A DNA stretch of 64,000 bases from Sipunculus nudus (lineage: Eukaryota > Annelida > Sipuncula > Golfingiida > Sipunculidae): NCBI GenBank assembly GCA_026874595.1, contig CM049317.1, positions 69,237,118 to 69,301,117 of the forward strand, in the 5' to 3' direction. This document shows, in pieces, positions 41,953-52,367 of the stretch (the stretch's first letter is position 1; each line of letters begins with the position of its first letter). The translations under genes and the position numbers were made by a program. The notes under the pieces were generated by a model, which searched no databases, was not told where the DNA came from, and worked only from the letters and a program-made list of their open reading frames with translations.

Positions 41953-42935
41953 TGTTACGATTTTCTGGTGGCAGGAAAACTGATACCTCGGTTTCCAGAG
42001 GTGAAAGACCTGGTCAGTGATGCGGTTTACATTCCCGAAACGAAAACTGCAAATGGGAGCCTTCAAAGTTGCTGATCGGCTACATTTATTATTTCATCGT
42101 GTTAGACTATTACATGTATCTGTTTGTTATGCGCGGGATATTACATAACTTGTCCTGTGATAGGCATATTGATTCGTGTTAAGCGCAAACCCCTTGCGCT
42201 GCTATGGGAACCGCACTTGCTGAACTCTCGCGGGGTGTAAAGACAGCCTGTTCGGTGTAGTCTATAAATGTCGGGCGCTATGGGCGCATGTGTATTTTTG
42301 TGTTTATGTTCGTGAATATGGAAGTTTCTGGGCATCGGTTGAAAAGCTATGAATATGGGCTGTGTTTTGAGCCGGCGGACAGAAAAATGCCAGCGGACAC
42401 GGAAGAGTGTGACTCCCTCGTCAGTGTTTTTGGGACCTTTCCGATAATTGAAGAACTTACAGATCTTCTACGGACTTAATGCACACTTTATATACGGATT
42501 GTCTTCGGTTGCCTTTGGGATTAATACCAGAACTTCACTTTTGAATTACGAAAGATTGTTTTTGAGATTAAATCGGACTATTCTCAGAGAAGATTTACAT
42601 GAACTGTTCATCTCTATTATTTGTTTTAAAGGAATCTTGTTGAGCTTAGACAGTGGTGGTATCCAGAAATGGAACCCTAGGATCTAAACACACTGGTCAT
42701 GTACATTTTTTATTATTGTTATACTGTGTAATTGTATTGATTTAGTGTATTGTTATATTGGAATTGTTCCAGGAATAAATTATAATTATTTGTTAACAAA
42801 AAAACACTGACTTTTTTATTCATTCCCCTAGACATTTCACGTTGCCTAGTGTTGCGGAATCTGATTTTTTTATCTCCATAATAACATTAATGCTGGTCAC
42901 GATTCCGTGATCTGTTGTTATTAGGTATCGTAACA
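41953..42935 (+). repeat. probable solo LTR of a related Gypsy family
   Basis: The ends are TGTTACGA at 41953 and TCGTAACA ending at 42935, a perfect 8-base inverted pair. The interior matches the 5203-6017 LTR read in reverse, for example 42713-42780 and the 'cattcccctagacatttcac' block at 42822-42841. The length of 983 bp exceeds 815, so it belongs to a sub-family or carries an insertion. No gag or pol flanks it. The ORFs inside (42288-42479, 42448-42687) are LTR sequence, not genes. Confidence 0.75.
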
Positions 42936-43000
42936 AGACATATAAGCGATAGAAAAGATCTGAGCAAATGTAAAAGATGGATCAAAAATATGTTTTAAGG

Positions 43001-43300
43001 CTAGCAAGCTGCTCGTAAAGCAAGAAAACGGGCCTGTGCTTTCTTGGTTTGTACCCAGCGTCCTGTTGTGCGGTTACTTAGCTCCTCACGCTTATAACGG
43101 TTATACACTGCATCCTTCCCATACCTCTTTTCGTGTAACCATAACAAAATTTTCTGGGTAAGAACACCAGGGTTCACGAAGAGCAGAGAATGGTAATCAG
43201 ACCAATGAGAGCATGGTGTCGGATTGTGCATCCAGCTCCAGATTTTAAACATGCATTTCATATAGCCATATAGATCAGGATGGTAGTAAAATCCGATCAT
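43001..43300 (-). CDS. terminal exon of the tentative gene
   Basis: 99 codons and a stop, acceptor ttatgtaatag. Rich in Tyr, Trp and basic residues near its end (ERYGKD.., KTKKAQARF). It is the most gene-like part of this model; it could also be a stand-alone fragment. Confidence 0.45.
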   Translation of the reverse strand: MIGFYYHPDLYGYMKCMFKIWSWMHNPTPCSHWSDYHSLLFVNPGVLTQKILLWLHEKRYGKDAVYNRYKREELSNRTTGRWVQTKKAQARFLALRAAC

Positions 43301-46248
43301 CTATTACATAATAAAAATAAAAAGAACTTGTTCGTATATATGGATTATATTATTTGGCATGGTTTCATTTATATTTGTATTACTAAAACACATAAAACGA
43401 CATACATGTAAAACGAAAGAGACAAATGCTAAATCGAACAGACATATATCCTTACCGAAATATGAACGTCACCATTAAGTCCGAAAAAAACATCTGTTCG
43501 GGTTTTTTTATAGTGGTATCAATTGAATGGGTTCGAAGTGACGGGGGTACGAGGTGTCTGTCATTTGTGCTGTGAATTCCGGTCTTCGTTGGAAGTAGTT
43601 CGGTTGCTTTCGGTGGCACACTGTACGGAACTCTTTCATTAACACGCAAAAACAAAACTGAAAATGGTATTTGCATTAAAGTTATCAAGTAAAAGAAACG
43701 GTCAATGTATACCTTGTGAATAACAAATAACCAAGCGTTGACGTTGGTCTTACGGTCTTTGATGAAGGCATTTGGGCTATTTTTTTTTCACGCTTATCTG
43801 TACGAAATTTAGTAACGGATGCAATCAAATGACCAATAATGATGTGTGCATTAAACATTATTTATTCTCCTTTCAGCGAAGTCATTGAGGGAACAGTGTC
43901 ATACAACGTTGCGTTAGAGAACTCTTTCTTTAATAAGTATTAAATGACTATCAGTACGACAAAATGCCACAGTCATATTCTAAGAACAGTTTAATGTAGA
44001 AAGTTACAGCTGTAGATTTGTTTAATTGTCTAAATGTTTGTCGGTGTGTTAGATATAAAATAAATCTGTTCGCAGTTACATCTTAAAGTTTATGCAACAT
44101 GGCACACAAAATGTTCCATAGCACATAATTGTATTTACAAATATAAATGCGCAGCTTCTAGGCGTTCCGCTTTATTATTCATAGGTGTAAGTCATATTCG
44201 CCAATCGTTACTGTCTGTCAACGTTAAATAATCATAAACAACCTGAGTTCAACATTTATTTAGGCAGTATAATCAGTCATTCATAACTGTATACGTGAGG
44301 AAAGGTGCGACCGATCTGGCCCCTATGGCTATTGCATTACAAAAAAAATATATTATTATTGCTTTACATGTTTCAAAGTGAATGTAAATAACACGCATAC
44401 CCTTGCAATGAAGTTACATCGTATTAGTGTAAACAAAAGAATTTATGATACCTGAGTATTTGTTGAAAGAAACCAGATCCCACTCCTCTGTTAGGGGTTC
44501 CTCCACCGCTTAGTTCGTTTCCTGAGACCTCCTCCAAGAAAGCTGTACGGAATTTTCAAAAAATTTGCAACATTATAGGATTATATTTGCTTCCTGACAT
44601 CCGACTTCCTGTGTTTTCCATCGATGCGTCTATACTTTAGGGAAAGTAAAAAAAATCTAAGGACTGATTTAACGTATCAGTTCTAAATTCTTCGTGTCAT
44701 TTATAGCTTGAATCGAAATTTGGCATGTTCATTGAGCGTGTTGTTCATAGAGACTGTTTGGGTCACCTGTATTCTATTTGTGCAAAGGGCGCATCCGTGT
44801 TGAAGATCACATATCTCAAAATATGTGATTTGAAGCTTACATGTCCATACATTTTTGATAGCTTTATCATCCGTAAATACTGGTGGCGCCAACTATAGAT
44901 ATTTCTGGCACATACCTAAATTTGTGTTCCTAGATTTCAATAGCATCATCTTATCCACAATGGTAAGACCTGTAGATGTAGTGGCCTGAAATTTTGCATG
45001 TTCGAACATCTTGGATAGCTTTTTTGTATCCAAATCAGGTGGCGTTACAGATATATATCTTTTGACTGGACTCCATCAATGTATATATCTCAGGAGTGGT
45101 TAAATGTATTGGCCTGACATTTTGCATGTTTTGTTTTTAGATCTTCGACATTTTATTTCTTACATAAGACTATAGTGTTATCAATCATTGTGTTTATTAT
45201 TAGTGAAAATCACACACTTCTCATTGTCATTGTCCATGGTTGTCAATATCTTCTGAACCCCAAATGTCAATGCATGGGAACCAAGTGAATATCATAGCGC
45301 ATTTTGTTTATGTACTTACCACTCGGAGTCATCGAAGCCATCACTCAGCCATAGCCGCCGTCTCGGCACTTTTAGAAAACAGGAGCGATCGATCGACTGC
45401 ACAGTTGTATTTCAAAATATTTTGAAATACTCTCTCCATATAGGGCCAGTACTAGATAAAGAATTGTGAGCAAACTATAAATATATCAGTAAATGAATCA
45501 GGTAAAGGAATGTGAGTAAACTAGATATTTAGCAGTAAATGAACTAGTTTATGAATTTGGAACAGACTAGAAATATAACACCTAATAAACGAACGAATGA
45601 ATTGTAAACAATACCCGAAATTTTGAATCATTTGGGCAAACCTTCCTTAAAGTCTTTTTTTTATTAAATGGGCACTTCATTGATTACTAGCCTTCATGAA
45701 CAGGGACAAACATATGGATTAACACTTGTGATCACAGAACCTCCTCCAAGCTTGTAGGCATTTGGCAGTTATGATGATGAAGGTTATTATGGTGGCAGGA
45801 CAGCTATCCAAGCAGACAAATTAGTTAAATTGCCAAAAATGACTTTGTACCGGTATAGCAAAGTGTAGTGATCTCATTATGACCCATATGTATCTATCTG
45901 AATCTAAATTACAGCCATCAACAATTTTCTATCCCACTATTAGCCGTAATCGCCCTTGTCTGCGCCGTGTAGGGTTTATGCGGGTATATAAAACAGAGGA
46001 AGTTAATATACATTACATGCTATGGCCATGAACAAGAACACAAACAAAGGCTAATCCTCTGTCAAATTTTACGCAGCAAGTGGTGTGTTGGAAGTTAGGA
46101 AAATATAGACTTTCTGATCCTCAATATATGTACAATATATGCACCAATATATTCTTAACATTTTTTATGCGTTCTCCCTCTCTCATTTACTCACTCTCTC
46201 ACACACAGACGTATGCGCTCCCAAATAAACATAATAGTCAGTATGGTC

Positions 46249-46290
<42 letters not shown>

Positions 46291-47251
46291 CTGGCCTAAG
46301 GTTACATGAAACCCATTAATAGGAAAAATCTAATTAAAAATCCGAACCAAAAGGAACATTATTAGATTATTTGAAATTATTTTGGCAATAGTAAATAAAA
46401 ATTGATAGCAAAATTATTTTTAAAAATGTGAACGTTCTTGTTTTCTTTGTATCCCATGCTATTCTATGTAGCTACGTAACCCTATGGATTTTATTTAACA
46501 TATTTCATGTCACCCTACTGATTTATTTTATCGATTCAGACATATAAGTGAAATGCGCTGACCAATAATTCGTTATAACTTTTCAAGAGTCTCCTGGCAA
46601 AAAATAAGGCCTGAGAAGATTGAGTGGTATCGTTCAGTTGTATTCAACATGGTTTTCAGGAAAGCGGGACTAAGCGTTTGTTACGCTCGAATTCTATCGG
46701 ACCCGCAAAGTACCAGGCTGTTCGACCAAGTGGATAAAAATTGGCTCACTGACCATTTCCGACTTACTCAGATACCAGCAGATTGTGCAAACACTGTATT
46801 GACAATATAATTAAATAATCATATAAAGACAGAAAAGTTTATCATATACTGGTTGCGAAAATGATAAAATGAAAACAAATTCAAATTTACACAAACCTTC
46901 AAATTTTGACTTGTATCATATACCATTGGGACGTTCTAAATTCCCATGTAACGCGCCAAAGATTTTACTCTCATTTGTCTTGAAAAGCCCTTATTCAATT
47001 TTTAATAGAACTCAAAATGACTGCCCGGGCCCGTTTTCTCGACAAGAAATATCCCATTTTGTTGATATTTTAAATATTAAAAGTAGAAGAAAAATCATCA
47101 TATAAGTAAAGATGAGGGGATTACCTTGTTTCACTAAACAATATGTAGGATCCTGGTACTGTTCTTCTGATGTTATCTTATACCAAGTAAGTTCATCTTT
47201 TGGTATATAAAATTTATTGCTGCTTTGTAATCTAGCTGTCCTTGGGTTCAT
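43001..47251 (-). CDS. tentative four-exon gene of unknown family
   Basis: The exons in transcript order are 47125-47251, 44452-44508, 43456-43493 and 43001-43300, with phases 1, 1, 0 agreeing at every junction, for about 172 residues and a stop at 43001-43003. Exon 1 begins with ATG and encodes YIPKDELTWYKITSEEQYQD. Exon 2 encodes VEEPLTEEWDLVSFNKYS, exon 3 VFFGLNGDVHIS, and exon 4 MIGFYYHPDLYGYMKCMFKI and LWLHEKRYGKDAVYNRYKRE. I recognise no family. Exons 2 and 3 have weak polypyrimidine tracts, so either could be wrong or further exons could be missing. The plus-strand frame at 46559-46812 lies in the intron. Confidence 0.35.
43494..44451. other. intron-like stretch
   Basis: A minus-strand frame of 78 codons at 43452-43688 overlaps the tentative exon 3 in another frame and is not supported as a longer exon, because its phase does not fit the terminal exon. 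Confidence 0.35.
44690..45180 (+). repeat. dispersed repeat with 'ggtggcgcc' blocks
   Basis: Repeated phrases 'ggcctgaaattttgcatgtt', 'atatctcaggagtggtt' and 'actggtggcgcca' recur two or three times here and again at 56270-56990. They mark one interspersed family with internal repetition. No coding. Confidence 0.7.
45695..46010 (+). repeat. dispersed repeat R, copy 2
   Basis: It matches 34890-35085 on both sides of an extra 125-base segment at about 45765-45890. It continues past the point where the Gypsy element sits in copy 1. Confidence 0.8.
46249..46288. repeat. (TA)n/(TG)n microsatellite
   Basis: A short TA run is followed by about 16 TG/CG repeats. Confidence 0.93.
46559..46812 (+). 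CDS. exon-like open frame, unknown
   Basis: The plus-strand frame between stops at 46559 and 46810 is open for 83 codons and has protein-like composition: VSWQKIRPEKIEWYRSVVFN, MVFRKAGLSVCYARILSDPQ and LFDQVDKNWLTDHFRL. A possible acceptor (aacttttcaag) lies at 46568-46586. I cannot join it to another exon on this strand and recognise no family; it may be a terminal exon or a decayed gene fragment. Confidence 0.35.
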
Positions 47252-47331
47252 TTTGAATCATAAAACATAAAAAAAGACATTGTGAGGCGGCGTGAAAATT
47301 GCCTTTTCCTAAAGTAAGGCAGAATGTTTGT

Positions 47332-48276
47332 TTACACACGCGTATTTATGATGATTGTCCTTTCATCATTAGCTTGTATGTCATCTTTACTAGTCAATAT
47401 CGTAGTTGTTCTTGTACCCGGTGCATTGTGGGAACGTCGTTTTCTGCATCTCCTGCAACAACATATCATACACATATCCTTGTGACGTATGGTATGTATC
47501 CAAGGGTGTATAACCATGGCGAGAAAGGTAACAGTCGCCCCAAGCATAGGCCCGTGAAACTTGAAAGAGTCTGACATCTGGGTCCTACAGCCTCCCATCA
47601 ATATTGTCACAGCAATGAGACACGGTCCGACGGATAGTAGGAGTACAGAGATCATGCAGAGCATGATTGATTTCTTTGCGGCTAGTAAATGGACAATTGT
47701 CCTCGCTGCGTCTTCTTCATGACCGCACCAACTCTTTTTGCCAAGACGTCTTAACTTCACATCCGTCACTTTCTTCTGTACATAAATATACATCCCAGCG
47801 TTAGCGATACTTGGCAGAATAACTGAAGCACAGAGCTGAATAGTTTGAACACATATGAGATATCCCTTCCAAAACATATGCAAAAGGAAAGCCAGAACCC
47901 ATAGAGACAGCGCTATGGGTAGGACCCTTTTGCCTGGGCACCACAGTTGGTGTTTCATGGGGAAAGCCACACTGATAAAGCGGTCCACAACCATTGCACA
48001 GAGAGTCCAAGCTTCCACTGTAATCAGGCTGAAAAATGCGTTCTTCAACATGATCCCGCCACCGACGTTTGTGTATATTAGCAGAGGGGCAAATGCAAAC
48101 GGCACCAAGGTAATCATCACATCCGCTACGGCCAAGAAGACCATGAACCATTTTCTATGTTGTAATACGAGTTTGCTTTTTCGACAATAGAGGATGAGAA
48201 TTAGAAAAATCTGCAAAATACCCACAAACACTGCAACCACTATTATTGCAAAGTAAACCAGCGCCATGATGTACAA
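47332..48276 (-). CDS. intronless class A GPCR, prostanoid-receptor-like
   Basis: The product has 314 residues in one open frame with seven hydrophobic segments (TM1 at about 4-30, TM2 43-67, TM3 78-100, TM4 120-138, TM5 145-163, TM6 202-227, TM7 242-262). TM3 ends MVVDRFISV, a DRY variant. TM7 reads AMVIHPWIHTI in place of NPxxY, close to the DPWVY form known from prostanoid receptors; TM6 has no CWxP. A CCCRRC cluster in the tail could be palmitoylated. ATG 48274 is the first in-frame start. The frame is intact with no sign of decay. The ligand is unknown; the family call is from motifs only. Confidence 0.78.
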   Translation of the reverse strand: MYIMALVYFAIIVVAVFVGILQIFLILILYCRKSKLVLQHRKWFMVFLAVADVMITLVPFAFAPLLIYTNVGGGIMLKNAFFSLITVEAWTLCAMVVDRFISVAFPMKHQLWCPGKRVLPIALSLWVLAFLLHMFWKGYLICVQTIQLCASVILPSIANAGMYIYVQKKVTDVKLRRLGKKSWCGHEEDAARTIVHLLAAKKSIMLCMISVLLLSVGPCLIAVTILMGGCRTQMSDSFKFHGPMLGATVTFLAMVIHPWIHTIRHKDMCMICCCRRCRKRRSHNAPGTRTTTILTSKDDIQANDERTIIINTRV

Positions 48277-49213
48277 TGTATCTGCATCGTATCACCACTC
48301 ACCGTAACGTTAGGATCGCGTGCTGTATGATTCGCCTCCATATTTGGTAAACTGGCAGAGAACTTCTTGGAGCATTTATGAGAAATAGTGCTTAAAAGCT
48401 TGTAATATTTTAATTAAACAGCCCTGCTGTTCCATTTCTAGGGATAATCTGCGACGTATTGCCCGTGCCCTCCGTTGGTGCTCGCGTGTGTTTGTGAAGA
48501 TGAACTGCCGAAGCTTAACTGCTGGTGAGTTGTTAACATTTGCTGCAATGAATGTAAATTAGCTCCCGTGTCATATAGCGTATCCGTATGTGTAGGGGCC
48601 ACTGACAGAGGGCGAAAGAGCAGGAAAAAAAACAGCTTACAAAGAATGGGCCCTTGCATTCAACCCCTGAATAGATATAAACGCTTAGATAAACCCTTTT
48701 TATATAAATATACGCATGATTGGGAAAATCACTTTTGTGAGATATTCCTAAAACTATGCTTGCATTCACTTATTCGTCCCGTATTCCGAGGCTCATTCAT
48801 GCATAAGTAACTGCACATTAGTAAATATTCTTTGACGACATCCCTGAATCTGGATCGTGTGTCGGATCCATACCAACATTTTTCATTAACCCTATCCTAG
48901 CTTGTCCGTACATTTTCATTAGATTCTAGTTATGACTGCTTGGGCTATGCCGTGAACAAACACACACACAAACACACACGAACGGAGATGAACATGCAGA
49001 TATCCTCCTAGCGGAACCAATCAGAAATTGCGAGGGCGTCATGCGTGGTTCAACCTCCCTTACTTGATATTAGGCCGAATTATTTTTTTTATTTTACACA
49101 ATTTTCCTTTCACTGAATTCGTTTTGGATCTAGACTATGAATATACCGACCATATGTTGGGAATCAATGGCACTTGTTTAAGCCGTCAGGATATATTTAA
49201 CATAGAGTAGTAG
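48277..49213. other. stretch upstream of the GPCR
   Basis: It contains the presumed promoter side of the GPCR gene. No TATA box or exon could be assigned. A short (CA)n tract lies at 48960-48977. Confidence 0.4.
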
Positions 49214-49427
49214 ATGCCAGTTAGTTGAATTGTTAAGAAGATACAGGAACACTATTTTACTGTAGTTTATTTACTTTAAAATTTCTTAACAATTCGGGTA
49301 TAATGAAGTAAAAATCCTATGGCTCATGATCCTCAAAGAAAGGTTTGGTCAATTGATATTTCATGTAGGCAAGTCCTGTGTTGTGCACAAACAATAGGAT
49401 TTACGAAGAACAGCAGTCACTTACTGT

Positions 49428-49498
<71 letters not shown>

Positions 49499-49703
49499 AG
49501 TTAGTTGAATCGTTAAGAAGATACAGGAACACTATTTTACTGTAGTTTATTTACTTTAAAATTTCTTAACAATTCGGGTGTAATGAAGTGAAATCCAATG
49601 GCTCATGATCCTCAATGAAAGATATGGTCATTTGATATTTCATGTAGGCAGGTCCTGTGTTGTGCACAAACAATAGGATTTACGAAAACAGCAGTCACTC
49701 ACT

Positions 49704-49709
<6 letters not shown>
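49214..49709 (+). repeat. direct duplication of about 215 bp flanking (TA)n
   Basis: Units 49214-49436 and 49494-49709 both run from 'atgccagttagttgaat' to 'cagtcactcactgtaataat' with about 95 percent identity by eye. Each contains a gaattgttaag / cttaacaattc inverted pair. A (TA)n tract (49431-49493) separates them, and (AAT)n plus (TA)n follow at 49709-49760. Confidence 0.88.
49430..49494. repeat. (TA)n microsatellite
   Basis: About 31 uninterrupted TA repeats. Confidence 0.97.
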
Positions 49710-49760
<51 letters not shown>

Positions 49761-49764
<4 letters not shown>

Positions 49765-51294
49765 CGAAGCATCTTTTTTTGGCCTCATTGTGTATAAGAC
49801 TGTTTGTTGCGATCCATCCTATGTACATAAATTATATAATTCAGGGCTCGAAATTGACAATATTTTTTTAACCTGACAATGAGGTCGAAACATTTTGCAT
49901 TGAAAACACTGTGTTAGTAATTGGTTTGCACGAGACAATACACGGCTCTTAACACATTTTACATTTTTAGATGTCTAAAATTACGAAGAGTGGCCTCAGT
50001 GGGAATTAAAACTGGGTGACGCAATCATTATTTTTTATGTACCAATAATAGTAGTTGCGTTGTTTCAACTAACACAAAGAATTTTATTTCGAAATAAATA
50101 CATAACTGAGAAAAACTGCCGGGGAAAATCCGGCGGTTGCGTTTATATAGAACTTGTTACGAGATCAACAAGTAGATGTCAGAAACATGTATGTGTCAGT
50201 CATGGCCCGGAGAACTGTATCTCAGACTAGTTATGAAGCGTATATACGTAAAATAAATATTTGTTAACCGGCAACGGAAGTTATCATTCTCATACGGATA
50301 CTTAGTGAGACGTCTAATAAAATAAGTCTTTAATGCGAGTTATATAGACACGGCTCGTGATCTGTAGCTACACTTTTTTAAAATTTTCTACATTATAAAT
50401 GACGGTGTCACTAAATCTTTGCCCTGCATCTTCCCTGTGTCTTTTTTGGTCTGGGACGATGCAAAGTGTATCCTAAGGGAGTAATTTGCGATATGTTTCC
50501 ATTTATGCTGAATAAATTCAACATCATTTCGGAAATTCCACGAAGAGTCTGTCTCAGTACAGTGGGGCAGCGGTCTTGTTTTCTTCCACCATGTCTATCT
50601 TCATCGCTGTTGGCTCATACGGGCTCAACCACATGTCGATCCTGCTTGGATATATTTGCCAATTTTACTGATCACAAACGAAAGGACTTCTTAAAGTTAA
50701 CCTTTCAAGTTAAACCTATGTTTTGGCCCTTCGCTCAAGTTAGAATAAAGGTAATATGTATTACATATTTTGTGTTTCCCGCATAGATCGAGTGCTTATT
50801 AGATAAGATCCATCTGTAACTTTAGTGCTTGTCATACCGGTGAATGGATAAAAAGCAGAACAATTTCAAAACCAAACTGCACGAAATACTTACTGTGCTT
50901 ATCCTTGGTCAATTTTCCGGATTGTGATTAATACCAGGTCGAATTTGTATTCCCAGCAGATTTCCTTGAAACTTTTAATTCACAGACATTCTTATGAAAC
51001 AGTGATGAAATTGAATTTGAAAATTGGAAGAGTTGTTTTAGACTTATCATCTTTTGACTTTATTTTATTAAAGAGAAAAGCATATTTTAAAATAATTCCT
51101 GATAAGTATTCTTGATTTCGGCACTATCCATTAAAAATACGCGCCATTTATTAAGTAGGAAATTGTTTTAGCAACTAAGCACAATTTGCTTCAGTTATGC
51201 TTTCCTTTAGAACAAAATTTTTAAATAACGATATTTTCTGTGACATTCTGTCCCTGACAAGAACTAATAGACACATTAAGAATGAATCCAGTAC
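49761..51294. other. stretch without supported genes
   Basis: The open frame at 50466-50786 has no protein-like pattern, and its start matches the end sequence of the MITE-like element at 40862-41121. Further exons of the minus-strand UPA-like gene may lie here, but none could be defined. Confidence 0.4.
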
Positions 51295-52313
51295 CTGGTC
51301 AGGTTCCATTTTTATAGCCACTGGAATCTCTGCCCCATATTTACGTGGGTCCACATTGAAATAAATACGAACAAGAAAAATCAAGTTCGAATCCATAGGT
51401 TCATGATGGCCAACAATCCTGCATTTAAGGACCTCGGCATAACCTTCAGTCCTCACCTGTTCCACGAGACTCTTTAGCGGAATCTAATTATTACAAAAGA
51501 AAACAAAAGTCACCTTACGATCTGCTAATCCCGAGCGGGTCCCTTATTAGTCAGACGCGCCAAAGATTCAGCTTAATTTATTGAATACATTTTCTAAAGA
51601 CAGGACTGATATTAGCACATGGACACTTCTTTTTTAGATAATAACATATAAATATTATAACGGGCAATTATATTAATAATATTCATGGTAAATGCGGGAC
51701 CTCTGGGCAAGGCTTCTCATATTAAAATTACTTACCTTTGGTAAAGACAGCGTTTCGCTCTTCCAGTTTTCATCTGCAAGCTCAACCTTGGATATTAGAA
51801 ACGCATTTATATCCTCTGGAACATTTATAGTGTAGGAGTTCCTTTTCCTCCATGTATATTCGTCATCAAAGAATTTCTTCTGTGACATACAAAAGTAATA
51901 ATTCTTTGACATTTTAGAAAAATGTGCAGTCAGAATCGTTATGATTTGAAGAAGTATCATTCAAGTCTATAATCAACGTTAAAAAAAAATGTTATACTTT
52001 GCTATCGGTTGTATAGTAAACAATGCGTCAGATTAAAATAAAATAATTTATAAATCTGAAATATTGCCAGAATTGCTAAAAATATCTTTAGCGTATTACA
52101 AATATTTAAAAAAATTGCTCTTACTGTGAAAAACTGGATAACAAATACCGTGAACATTATGCAGCAGATTGTACTGGAATTTTGTTTCGCTAAAGTACAT
52201 TACCTCAGTCTCGGAAAGAAGTACAACTTTCAGGATCACTTCTACTTGATTGTTTGATTCTTGAGAAAACCGGTAACCCCAATCCGCCAAAAATAATCCG
52301 GGTTTCGATGATC
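51295..52313 (-). CDS. second UPA-like module, three exons, partial gene
   Basis: Exons in transcript order are 52204-52313 (M1), 51736-51879 (M2) and 51295-51483 (M3), with phase-0 junctions between them. M1 encodes SSKPGLFLADWGYRFSQES then VEVILKVVLLSETE. M2 encodes YTINVPEDINAFLISKVELA then ENWKSETLSLPK. M3 encodes LVEQVRTEGYAEVLKCRIVG, NLIFLVRIYFNVDP and IKMEPDQ. Each aligns with plus-strand exons P1, P2 and P3 in the same order, with conserved 'N...P-x-D/E-D/I...L.I...W-K' and a final acidic P-D. No start, stop or membrane exon was found. If M3 is not spliced at 51295 the frame reads on to a stop at 51175. Confidence 0.55.

Positions 52314-52317
<4 letters not shown>

Positions 52318-52366
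<49 letters not shown>
52318..52366. repeat. (TA)n microsatellite next to exon M1
   Basis: About 24 TA repeats lie immediately upstream (minus strand) of the M1 acceptor cag, taking the place of the expected polypyrimidine tract. Confidence 0.95.

Positions 52367-52367
<1 letters not shown>

Noticed and set aside
42288-42687. Two plus-strand frames with protein-like composition
   Set aside because: They lie within the solo LTR and align with the reverse of the 5203-6017 LTR, which is non-coding.
47855-48190. Plus-strand 111-codon frame opposite the GPCR
   Set aside because: Shadow of the GPCR frame; no independent motif.
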